Origin: Paraglaciecola sp. L3A3
Lineage (GTDB): Bacteria; Pseudomonadota; Gammaproteobacteria; Enterobacterales; Alteromonadaceae
NCBI RefSeq assembly: GCF_009796765.1
Contig: NZ_CP047023.1
Location: forward strand, 1,037,501-1,101,500
Direction: 5' to 3'
DNA: 64,000 nucleotides
Below are positions 54,001-62,600 of the stretch, piece by piece. A program made the position numbers and the translations under genes. The first letter of the stretch is position 1. Each line of letters begins with the position of its first letter. The notes beneath the pieces are model-generated. The model was not told where the DNA came from. It saw only the letters and a program-made list of their open reading frames with translations, and made no database searches.

Positions 54001-56066
54001 GGTTATATATTCGTGTTTATGATAGTAAGAATCTCCCTTCTGTAATAAATAACACTATAGATAGTAATGGAGGGGGGATTTATCTTGAACATGATCGTCG
54101 TTATAACGAATTGGGTAATTTTGTCATTGTCTTAACAAATAATCGCATTACCAATAACTTAGTATTTGGTGTCAGTGTTAATGGAGAAGCCAATGCTGTA
54201 TTAAATAATAATGACATTTACGGCAATACCGGTTACGCCATAGAGAATTACACCCCCTTTACCCTTGATGTTCAAAGTAATTGGTGGGGCCAAGAAGACA
54301 CAGCTGAAATCAATCAAGGTGCAAACCCTAAAACCTTAAGTTTTATCTATGATGGCACTTTAGATAGTGATACTGGCTTGGTGAATTACTCGAATTGGCT
54401 GGAGTTTCCGGCTAATTATAGTTTTACCGAATATATCCTTACTGATGATGACTGGTTGGTGGACAACAATGTTGCAGTTGATAATACAAATACTTGGTCA
54501 TTACCGGAATTTGACGATAGTAATTGGAGCCAGGCTGTTGTTGGTCAACATAGCTGCAGTTGGAAACCTAGTGCATACGATTTATTGGGTGTTGAGAACG
54601 TACACAGGATATGGGATGAAACCGGCTCAGACAGAATTTATTTACGCAAAAAATTTGTTATTGAAGACATGAAGTATGTTCGTTCTGCTCAACTATTTGG
54701 GACGGCAGATGATGATTTAACTGCTTATATCAACGGTATAGAAGTGTTTTCTGAAAACACGCTTGTTATGGGGCCTGATCAACAAGCCGATGTACTAGCG
54801 TATTTGCAAGTAGGTGAAAATGTTATTGGTTTGGTGGCTCAAGATACGGGGGGGTGTTCATCCGTTGCGGCAGCATTAGCATTAGAGAGCAACGAGCCGC
54901 GTCAAGATACTGATCAGGACGGCATACTCGACGTGTTAGATTTAGATGACGACAATGATAGTGTGTTTGATAGTGATGACGCCTACCCCTTGATTGCTAT
55001 TACAGGTTATGTGGATACTGATCTCGACGGCGCCCCGAATGATTGTGATGCAGGATGTATTTCGCTTGGTATGGTAGCTGATACTGACGATGATAATGAC
55101 GGTGTTTTAGATGTAGATGATGCATTCCCATTCGACTCGACTAAATCGCAGGCAGAAATAACTATTGCTAAGAATGACGTTGACGGTGATGGTAAATCAG
55201 ACATTCTATGGCGCAGTTATGATAAGGGCTGGAACGTCTTGTGGGCCATGAATGGTGCACAATCGTCGTCTACCACACCTATAAACGTCGTAGCAGACGT
55301 AAATTGGGACATGGTGGGGCAAGGCGATTATGACGGGGATGGTAAATCGGATATTTTCTGGCGTAATAGCGAAACTGGACAGAACTGCATCTACCTGATG
55401 GATGGATTCACCATTGTCAAAAAAGCTGAGTTGAACAACGTAGGGGCGCCTCACTGGGAAGTCAAGGGCAGTGGCGACTTTAATGGTGATGGTAAAGGTG
55501 ATGTATTGTGGCGCCGTGTAGACAGTGGTGATACCTGGCTTTATTTAATGGATGGCACCAAAATTGGTATCAGCTTACCGTCATTGGTAGTCAATGACCT
55601 GAATTACCAAATCGTCGGCACAGGTGATTTCAATGGCGATGGCTATGATGATGTGATGTGGCGCAATAAAGCCACAGGCATTAATTATATCTGGTTAATG
55701 ATCGACGGTGCGATAAGTCGTCGCTATATCCTCAATGCCGTGAATACCGATTGGACAGTTGCCGGGGTCGGTGACTTAGACGGTGATGGCACCGATGACA
55801 TTATCTTAAGAAACCAAGTAGACGGTCGTAACTGGGCGTACTTGATGGAAAATGGTCAAATCAAAACCAGCCAACTGATGAGTACGGTAGCAGATACCAA
55901 CTGGCAAATCGCCAACATGGGTGATTATGACGGCGACGGCAAATCCGACATATTGTGGCGTGACGAAAGTGCCGCCCGCAATATCATCCATTTGATGGAT
56001 GGCTTGACGATTAAAGATAAAGGGGTGGTAAGACCGACTGACAATACTTGGCAGTTGGCTAAATAA
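51075..56066 (+). CDS. Giant secreted protein 2: FG-GAP repeats, right-handed beta-helix, and shared C-terminal module
   Basis: 1663 residues. A GAGGAT site lies 8 bases ahead of the ATG at 51075; the signal helix is CLILLSTLIVGNATAS (residues ~33-48), so the n-region is long and a later Met32 start is possible. Residues ~100-640 are about twelve FG-GAP/VCBS repeats (DVDGDGDLDVIAGN, NKLYLNDGSGGF). Residues ~650-1110 read as a right-handed parallel beta-helix (repeated 'LTNNxISNN' turns). Residues ~1115-1270 resemble a galactose-binding sandwich (YINGIEVFSEN). Calcium repeats follow, then the shared six-repeat module from 1367. Probably a carbohydrate-binding or -degrading surface protein; no clear catalytic residues were seen. 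Confidence 0.85.
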   Translation: MDEYRFTVCLLNIRSKWLDTTSKLSKKYRKMCLILLSTLIVGNATASSIDLLFPEDFSIEALIERAQIERQWTSTEKYVAHYWHKQRLYPWFDLNSEGIVISSHWARAIVLADMDGDGDLDVVAGHDGGSFGVTNKIYFNNGQGEFSDGVNISDDVNRTRSIQVGDMDGDGDLDVVAGNYWQTNTLYLNDGSGGFSSGLAISDVASVTREIVLGDVDGDGDLDVIAGNESQYNTLYLNNGVASDGTFQGFTSGGYIDRDAASLALGDVDGDGDLDLLVGNLDAANKLYLNDGSGAFASGVAIGDDKGKNEVIVLIDFDQDGDLDLLAGKASQNKKIYLNDGTGVFATGVAIGYYSPTMAMAVGDVDGDGHLDVLTGNDLYVNDGSGGFASSVTINKRQDAEYAVALGDVDGDGDLDAVVSSSNGITLYINVSDSLDVSSYRDETTTLVLGDVDNDGDLDVLTGNNGQTNKLYLNNGTYGYYNYFFAEALSIGDDTDNTNVLILNDLDQDGDLDVLVGNDGQTNKLYLNDGNGGFASGVDIGIETDTTQAMAVGDVDGDGDLDVLVTNREQSNKVYFNDGNGDFSTVVDIGIETDDTTVLTLLDADGDSDLDGLAGDGGPNDKLYLNNGKGEFSAGNAFAKTVIRGTTFYEDVVWTEDNSPYLITGDVTVAVNTTLTIMPGVTVLFLANSDDHSASQYLPRAAYSELVIEGNLSVVGTADKRVILTSSSNEPTIGDWGGILVRGWARDVDGNEIYGAESVTMDYTTIQYSAYGIDLNMDGDGQILTLTNSELSNNGAGIKFEDSYNAKYDETESTITLTNNVFSHNSGYAIDGRGRESHFLIDGNEISGNGQSIRFWGGGNLTLTNNQISNNQGSVEIYYWTVSFIFRGNSVIGNEGHGIYFTSYAGEFLIEDNIIESNGGYGLYFDTDMPENSTLAISNNKVRNNVDGGILFRPSNDRFSQPSIHDNEITGNAGPGLYIRVYDSKNLPSVINNTIDSNGGGIYLEHDRRYNELGNFVIVLTNNRITNNLVFGVSVNGEANAVLNNNDIYGNTGYAIENYTPFTLDVQSNWWGQEDTAEINQGANPKTLSFIYDGTLDSDTGLVNYSNWLEFPANYSFTEYILTDDDWLVDNNVAVDNTNTWSLPEFDDSNWSQAVVGQHSCSWKPSAYDLLGVENVHRIWDETGSDRIYLRKKFVIEDMKYVRSAQLFGTADDDLTAYINGIEVFSENTLVMGPDQQADVLAYLQVGENVIGLVAQDTGGCSSVAAALALESNEPRQDTDQDGILDVLDLDDDNDSVFDSDDAYPLIAITGYVDTDLDGAPNDCDAGCISLGMVADTDDDNDGVLDVDDAFPFDSTKSQAEITIAKNDVDGDGKSDILWRSYDKGWNVLWAMNGAQSSSTTPINVVADVNWDMVGQGDYDGDGKSDIFWRNSETGQNCIYLMDGFTIVKKAELNNVGAPHWEVKGSGDFNGDGKGDVLWRRVDSGDTWLYLMDGTKIGISLPSLVVNDLNYQIVGTGDFNGDGYDDVMWRNKATGINYIWLMIDGAISRRYILNAVNTDWTVAGVGDLDGDGTDDIILRNQVDGRNWAYLMENGQIKTSQLMSTVADTNWQIANMGDYDGDGKSDILWRDESAARNIIHLMDGLTIKDKGVVRPTDNTWQLAK

Positions 56067-56709
56067 GCCAAATTTCCGGTAACGCAAATAGAAAAGGTCA
56101 TCTCAGTCATATGAGTTGGCCTTTTTTATTTTAGTTAAGGAGGCATTTGGGGTAGTGGTTTAAAGGAAGGGCGGCCAACCGATGAGGTGCTTTAAAGTGC
56201 TGATTCCCCTATTGTTTATTCTTTTGTTATTATTTATAATTCGCCGTAGATTTGAAATATACTAAAGTAATAAGTTGCTATTTTATCTGTTTGTAACTTA
56301 ATAAATATCATATGAAAAATATATCAGGATGATAATTGAACCGCTATGGAATAGGTGGCCTACCTTCCCTCAGTTTTGTTCTCAAAAATTGTTTCCTTGT
56401 TATGTTGTATAAAGGACCTTTACCTCTATCTTTTTTTCAGACTTGTTCGATATTTCAGGAAGTGCCCAAGTCGCTCTACCTGTTACCTTGCGATTAATTA
56501 TGAAAGTTTTCCTAATAAGCTAGCAGAGTAGGCAGCGTAAAGAACAAAAAAGATACGGAGTTTAGGATGAAGGATGGCTTTAAGCCAATAATACTGTCGA
56601 TAAAAATATTTATTTCTATGTAAATATGCGGTTTTTTATTTTTGAACAGCAGCGTAAGTTCAGATTTTAGCAAATGTAAATAAATCAAAAAAGGAACAAG
56701 GGAAAGATT
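56067..56709. other. Spacer between giant genes 2 and 3
   Basis: 643 bases with a terminator at its left end and no coding stretch I can support. The right part is AT-rich and likely contains the promoter and leader of giant gene 3, ending in AAGGAACAAGGGAAAGATT just before its GTG start. Confidence 0.35.
56092..56127 (+). terminator. Intrinsic terminator after giant gene 2
   Basis: The hairpin AAAAGGTCATCTCA / TGAGTTGGCCTTTT (with G-T pairs) around a GTCATA loop is followed by a T-rich stretch, 25 bases past the stop. Confidence 0.75.
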
Positions 56710-59625
56710 GTGAATAAAAAAATTAACAAATTTTTAGCTTTAGTATTTAGTTTGAGTATGAGTTTCTCGTTGCTCGCTTTTAATTTAGATAGTAATGATG
56801 ACGGTATTGTTGATGAATCAGGTACTGAACTTAATATTATCACAAATAGTTTTTTTTCTAATAATATTGAAGGCTGGTACTTATCAGGCTTGTACCCCTA
56901 TTTACTTAAAAATAGAGCTGAAGTAGATGATTTAATGGTTGGTACTCGGAATGACTCTCGTGGTGGTAGTGGCTATATATCGCAAGAGGTTAATCTTTTT
57001 GACTTGGGCTTTAGTGATGAAGTTGCATTGGCGGAGGCACTGGAAGCTAATGCCCTGCAAGTTAGATACGGTGGGTGGAGTGCTGGAGACAGTGCTGGAA
57101 TCACTTTAGTGTTTAAAGATAATGACGGAGAAGTCATTGGCGCCCCTAGCATCATATCCAATGCTTCTACTGACAGATATGTGTGGATGAAAAGAGAGTT
57201 AATTAGTTTAATACCTGAAGGGACTCGCAGTATTTTGTATCGAGTTGATTTAAGTGGCTCTGATGCGGTGAGTTCTCGTTTTGATGACGCATTTTTGTTT
57301 ATTGAACGAGCTAATGATTCGGACAACGATGATGTGTTAGATGTTTACGACATAGATAATGATAATGATGGTGTTATCGATATCGAATTTACTGAGCGTA
57401 ACTTTTTATTAAATAATGATTTTTTAACGAGACAAACCCACTGGACATTTTCTTCTTTGTACCCCTATTTACTTAAAAATAGAGCTGAAGTAGATGATTT
57501 AATGGTTGGTACTCGGAATGACTCTCGTGGTGGTAGTGGCTATATATCGCAAGAGGTTAATCTTTTTGACTTGGGCTTTAGTGATGAAGTTGCATTGGCG
57601 GAGGCACTGGAAGCTAATGCCATGCAAGTTAGATACGGTGGGTGGAGTGCTGGAGACAGTGCTGGAATCACTTTAGTGTTTAAAGATAATGACGGAGAAG
57701 TCATTGGCGCCCCTAGCATCATATCCAATGCTTCTACTGACAGATATGTGTGGATGAAAAGAGAGTTAATTAGTTTAATACCTGAAGGGACTCGCAGTAT
57801 TTTGTATCGAGTTGATTTAAGTGGCTCTGATGCGGTGAGTTCTCGTTTTGATGACGCATTTTTGTTTATTGAACGAGCTAATGATTCGGACAACGATGAT
57901 GTGTTAGATGTTTACGACATAGATAATGATAATGATGGTGTTATCGATATCGAATTTACTGAGCGTAACTTTTTATTAAATAATGATTTTTTAACGAGAC
58001 AAACCCACTGGACATTTTCTTCTTTGTACCCCTATTTACTTAAAAATAGAGCTGAAATAGATGATTTAATGGTTGGTACTCGGAATGACTCTCGTGGTGG
58101 TAGTGGCTATATATCGCAAGAGGTTAATCTTTTTGACTTGGGCTTTAGTGATGAAGTTGCATTGGCGGAGGCACTGGAAGCTAATGCCATGCAAGTTAGA
58201 TACGGTGGGTGGAGTGCTGGAGACAGTGCTGGAATCACTTTAGTGTTTAAAGATAATGACGGAGAAGTCATTGGCGCCCCTAGCATCATATCCAATGCTT
58301 CTACTGACAGATATGTGTGGATGAAAAGAGAGTTAACCAGTTTAATACCTGAAGGGACTCGCAGTATTTTGTATCGAGTTGATTTAAGTGGCTCTGATGC
58401 GGTGAGTTCTCGTTTTGATGACGCATTTTTGTTTATTTATGATCTTCGAGATTTAGACAGTGATGGGCTAAGCAACTCTGAAGAATATAGATTGGGTACT
58501 TCATACTTAGACAGAGATACTGATGGCGATAATCTAACGGATGGTGTTGATGTTTACCCGTTAGTTTCAATTGGGAACTTACTCGATACTGACAACGACG
58601 GCGCACCAAACACATGTGACGAAAGTTGTGTCGCGTTGGGTCTGGCGGCTGACACCGACGATGATAATGACGGTGTTTTAGATGTAGATGACGCATTCCC
58701 TCTTGACCCCACCAGAACGGCCAAAGTCAAAAACGACTTAGACGGCGACGGTAATTCGGACTTATTATGGCGCAGTGATGCAAAAGGTTGGAACTTTTTA
58801 TGGGCGATGGATGGCGTGCAAACTGAATTCGCTAGCCCAATCAATGTGGTGCAAGACGATGGTTGGTTGATGGCCGGTCAGGGTGATTATGATGATGATG
58901 GCAAATCGGATATTTTCTGGCGCAATACCATAACCGGTCAAAACTTTATCTATTTGATGGACGGTTTAAACATCAAAGCCCGTAAAGTGCTGAACTATGT
59001 TGATGCCCCGCAGTGGGAGCTTGCCGGCAGTGGTGACTTTAACGGTGATGGTAAAGGCGACGTGTTGTGGCGCCGGGTCGACCGAGGTGATACCTGGTTC
59101 TATATGATGGATGGCTTAAGTATAGGTACCAATCAACCGTCATTATGGGTAACCGACTTAAATTACAAGATAAGCGCGATAGGTGATATTAACGGCGATG
59201 GCACCGATGATGTGATATGGCGTCATCAAGTCACAGGTATCAACTACATCTGGATAATGGAGAATGGTCAGATAGCAAACCGTTACACCTTAAACTCAAT
59301 TAACTCAGATTGGACGATAGCCGGGACTGGAGACTTAGATGGCGATGGTACGGATGACATTATCTTAAGAAACCAAGTAGACGGTCGTAACTGGGTTTAT
59401 TTGATGGAAGATGGTCAAATCAAAACCAGCCAACTGATGAGTACGGTAGCAGATACTAACTGGCAAATTGCCAACATGGGTGATTATGACGGTGACGGTA
59501 AAACCGACATATTGTGGCGTGACGAAAGTGCAGGGCGCAATATCATCCACCTGATGGATGGCTTAACGATTAAAGATAAAGGTGTGCTTAGACCCACAGA
59601 TACAAGTTGGGTTTTGGCACAGTGA
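56710..59625 (+). CDS. Giant secreted protein 3: three 189-aa repeats plus calcium-binding linker and shared C-terminal module
   Basis: 971 residues from a GTG at 56710 with an AAGGAACAAGGGAAAG leader. Signal peptide of about 23 residues (LALVFSLSMSFSLLAF). A 189-residue unit occurs two and three-quarter times (residues ~61-577). It reads as a jelly-roll/galactose-binding type domain (LYPYLLKNRAEVDDLMVG, QVRYGGWSAGDSAGITLVF, RSILYRVDLSGSDAV) ended by a calcium loop (DSDNDDVLDVYDIDNDNDG). Residues ~578-670 are calcium repeats; 675-971 is the shared module, almost identical in DNA to that of protein 1. Surface protein, ligand unknown. No terminator follows; gene 4 begins 45 bases later. Confidence 0.85.
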   Translation: MNKKINKFLALVFSLSMSFSLLAFNLDSNDDGIVDESGTELNIITNSFFSNNIEGWYLSGLYPYLLKNRAEVDDLMVGTRNDSRGGSGYISQEVNLFDLGFSDEVALAEALEANALQVRYGGWSAGDSAGITLVFKDNDGEVIGAPSIISNASTDRYVWMKRELISLIPEGTRSILYRVDLSGSDAVSSRFDDAFLFIERANDSDNDDVLDVYDIDNDNDGVIDIEFTERNFLLNNDFLTRQTHWTFSSLYPYLLKNRAEVDDLMVGTRNDSRGGSGYISQEVNLFDLGFSDEVALAEALEANAMQVRYGGWSAGDSAGITLVFKDNDGEVIGAPSIISNASTDRYVWMKRELISLIPEGTRSILYRVDLSGSDAVSSRFDDAFLFIERANDSDNDDVLDVYDIDNDNDGVIDIEFTERNFLLNNDFLTRQTHWTFSSLYPYLLKNRAEIDDLMVGTRNDSRGGSGYISQEVNLFDLGFSDEVALAEALEANAMQVRYGGWSAGDSAGITLVFKDNDGEVIGAPSIISNASTDRYVWMKRELTSLIPEGTRSILYRVDLSGSDAVSSRFDDAFLFIYDLRDLDSDGLSNSEEYRLGTSYLDRDTDGDNLTDGVDVYPLVSIGNLLDTDNDGAPNTCDESCVALGLAADTDDDNDGVLDVDDAFPLDPTRTAKVKNDLDGDGNSDLLWRSDAKGWNFLWAMDGVQTEFASPINVVQDDGWLMAGQGDYDDDGKSDIFWRNTITGQNFIYLMDGLNIKARKVLNYVDAPQWELAGSGDFNGDGKGDVLWRRVDRGDTWFYMMDGLSIGTNQPSLWVTDLNYKISAIGDINGDGTDDVIWRHQVTGINYIWIMENGQIANRYTLNSINSDWTIAGTGDLDGDGTDDIILRNQVDGRNWVYLMEDGQIKTSQLMSTVADTNWQIANMGDYDGDGKTDILWRDESAGRNIIHLMDGLTIKDKGVLRPTDTSWVLAQ
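56890..58437 (+). repeat. 567-bp tandem repeats inside giant protein 3
   Basis: The unit starting TTGTACCCCTATTTAC begins at 56890, 57457 and 58024, exactly 567 bases (189 codons) apart. The third copy is cut at about 58437, where the sequence passes into the calcium-binding linker. By eye the copies differ at only a handful of bases (for example GAAGTAGATG/GAAATAGATG and TTAATTAG/TTAACCAG). Confidence 0.93.
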
Positions 59626-59670
59626 TTATATAAGTAAATCAAAAAATCTAATTACTTCATTGGTGAGATT

Positions 59671-62600
59671 ATGGATGTTTCTACTTTAACTAAGATATGT
59701 TGCTTTTATATATTTTTTCTATGGATCCCGAAACATGTCGAAGCTGCACCTAATCCGGGTATTGGGGCTGCGCGTTGTGTAGACGTAACAAGAGAAAAAG
59801 GTAGCTCCTACGATAACATTGTAATGGTAAATAATTGCAAAGTAGAAGTGTTTGTATTTTATTGTGGCGATCTTCGATTTTCAAGTGATCAATGTGGTGA
59901 TGGTCCTAGTTCTTCAGGGGCGGGGTATTACACCCATAGTTGGAATTTAAGCCCAGGGAGGGATAACTCGACACAACTAAATAAGAATGGAGGATTTGGT
60001 TATGGTGCATGCCAAGGAACAATTGGGTTTAAAAATGACAATGATTTCGAAGATACAGAAAGTGGCTCGTATCTTTGTATAGATCAAAGGAAGGGGGATG
60101 ATGTCGGCGGCTCAACCGGCGGCGGTGGCTCAACCGGCGGTGGCTCAACCGGCGGTGGCTCAACCGGCGGTGGCTCAACCGGCGGTGGCTCAACCGGCGG
60201 TGGCTCAACCGGCGGCGGCTCAACCGGCGGTGGTTCAACCGGCGGTGGTTCAACCGGCGGTGGTTCAACCGGCGGTGGTTCAACCGGCGGTTATATCCCC
60301 CCTACACCCCCTCCACCACCCGAGTTTGAGCTCTCGGCAAATCGCCCAACACTTATTTATTTCTTCGAGCAACCTGAAAAGTCAGGGTTTAACAACCCTA
60401 GTGCTAGTATATTTATTTTTAACAGAACAAACTCAAAAAAAACGTTTAGTATAGTTCCTGATGTGGATAATCCACATTGTGCTCATTTCAAAAAAATTGT
60501 TGGAGAGGTCGAGGCCAACTCCACTGAGATAGTGCCCTTGGTAAGTGCTTTTAATTTCGAATTACTCCAGCAGTTTGCGTTAAATGTCGTCCAGCCGGAG
60601 GAGTATACTAGGTATGGTTGTACCTACAGATTAGAAAGTGAGGGAGTTCAATATAATGGTGCAGTTGTCTATACAGTAACGTCAACAATGATTTTACCTG
60701 ATACATATGCACCTCCTGTGCCTGTTGACGCTGGCAATATTCCACCAACATTTACTGTCGATACTAATTTTGGTGACGAATTATCTTGTTTTGTATATTT
60801 GGATGACGCGCAACGCGTATTTGATACTAGAGATGATAAATACTATACGCGTTATAATACGCTTCAACCGTTGGATTATTTTCAGCAGCAAACGTCAAAA
60901 CAACATTTTCCAGTAGGTTGGGATGAGGCAATATCGATTTCTGTTGCAGGTCAACAGCTATTGCTCGATGGGGCAGATGTCTATACCAGTCAATGGGGAA
61001 ACGAGTATGGTTTTACCTGGAGTATTGAGGACCCAAATGGTATTTTGAATAAAAACAGTGGTACGTATTGGACGGATGATATAGCAGGCGTTTCAACGGG
61101 GTTACTCCACCCTTGTTTATTTAATTTTAAGGGTGAAATTTTTATCCCAGAAGAATTAGGTGATGATTCCAATACAATATTTTTAACATTATATAAAACC
61201 TATGGTGTTGCTCAGGGGGCCGCTAAAGAAGAAATTAAAAAATTCCGAATTACCTACGATTTTATTGATACGGACTCACAGGTCCAATTAAAAAACACAT
61301 CGAGCAATGTCGTTGTATTTAATGATTTAGTCAATAGTGCATCTCCATCGGGTATTACATTTAAAGGCCCTAATATCTCCTCAGAGAACTTCGCCTTTGA
61401 GTTTACGCTTGATCAGATTCATACTGCCTCAGATTTTTTTATAGAAGGTACGCTTGGTGGTTTGCCTTTATATTTCAGTATTCCGGTAAATGATTTAACT
61501 AACACCTATGCTGAAGTGAAATTCATTCAAGCTAAATTAGGGGAAAATGGTCAAGTAGAATTTAATGCGGAGATACTACTTGATTCAACTTTGACTGTAT
61601 TAAATGACAATACAAAAGTCGCTGTGCATATTGATACAAGGTGGTTAGCTCAAGGTGATTATAAAGGTAATTTATATGCACACATTCCTGGTTTGGGTCG
61701 TTCAGGGAAATTAAGGCAGAGTGATGTAAATCGATTTAATGATTTTAAGGGAAACAATATTCACATTCGTTCAGTCTTCAGTGAAAGTTTTTCTAACTTA
61801 GACTATGACGCTGATGGTTTGGCCAATAATATTGATGGTGTATTTGGCTTTTATGGGCAACCTACTATTAACGGACCAAATTCTATATTTAATCTAGAGA
61901 GGCGAGGCTTAGATAGCGACTTTGATGGAATTTCTGACCAGGAAGACCCTCTGCCGTTTGATGCGACTATTGCCTATGATAGTGACCAAGATGGCCATAT
62001 TGATTCTCTTGATCAGGATGCTTTGGGGAATTCCATTTTCAGAGCAAATGCGAATATTTTATATAAATGGACATCGCCTTCAGAAAGAAGCATATCAAAT
62101 TTCTCTATTAAAGGGTCTAAATTATTTGTAGAGCAAGCTTTTAAATCTTCATCTCGAAGATTTACTATTGATGGTAATACCGGCGAACAAATTGAGGATG
62201 TTAATGTAGAAAATAGCTCATTGTATCCTGGTGCAGTGTTGCTAAGACGTGAATCAGTTCCTCAAACATTTCCTGTTAGCGATGTGAATATAGATGGGCA
62301 CGCAGATCTTTTAGATTTTTCCGAAATAACAGACATTAAAGTAGTAAGTGGACTTGATTCGACACAAACCTTATATCGTATTGGCTATTTACCCGTGAGC
62401 CACCTTAAGGGTATTAAACCACTTACAATGGATTATGACAGGGATGGTATTGATGATATTACTATCATCATTGAGAGAAACCTCAGCTTTAAATATTATA
62501 CACATGTCTTTATTTACAGCGGAAAAAATGGTGCTCCGTTAGCAGAGTACTTACTAGATCCTAGAGGCGATTACCAAACTCCCAATTCGCAATATCATGG

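Noticed and set aside
60029..60283. Antisense Arg/His-rich frame across the Gly/Ser linker
   Set aside because: It is the mirror of the 15-bp minisatellite in the sense gene; composition is an artefact of the repeat.
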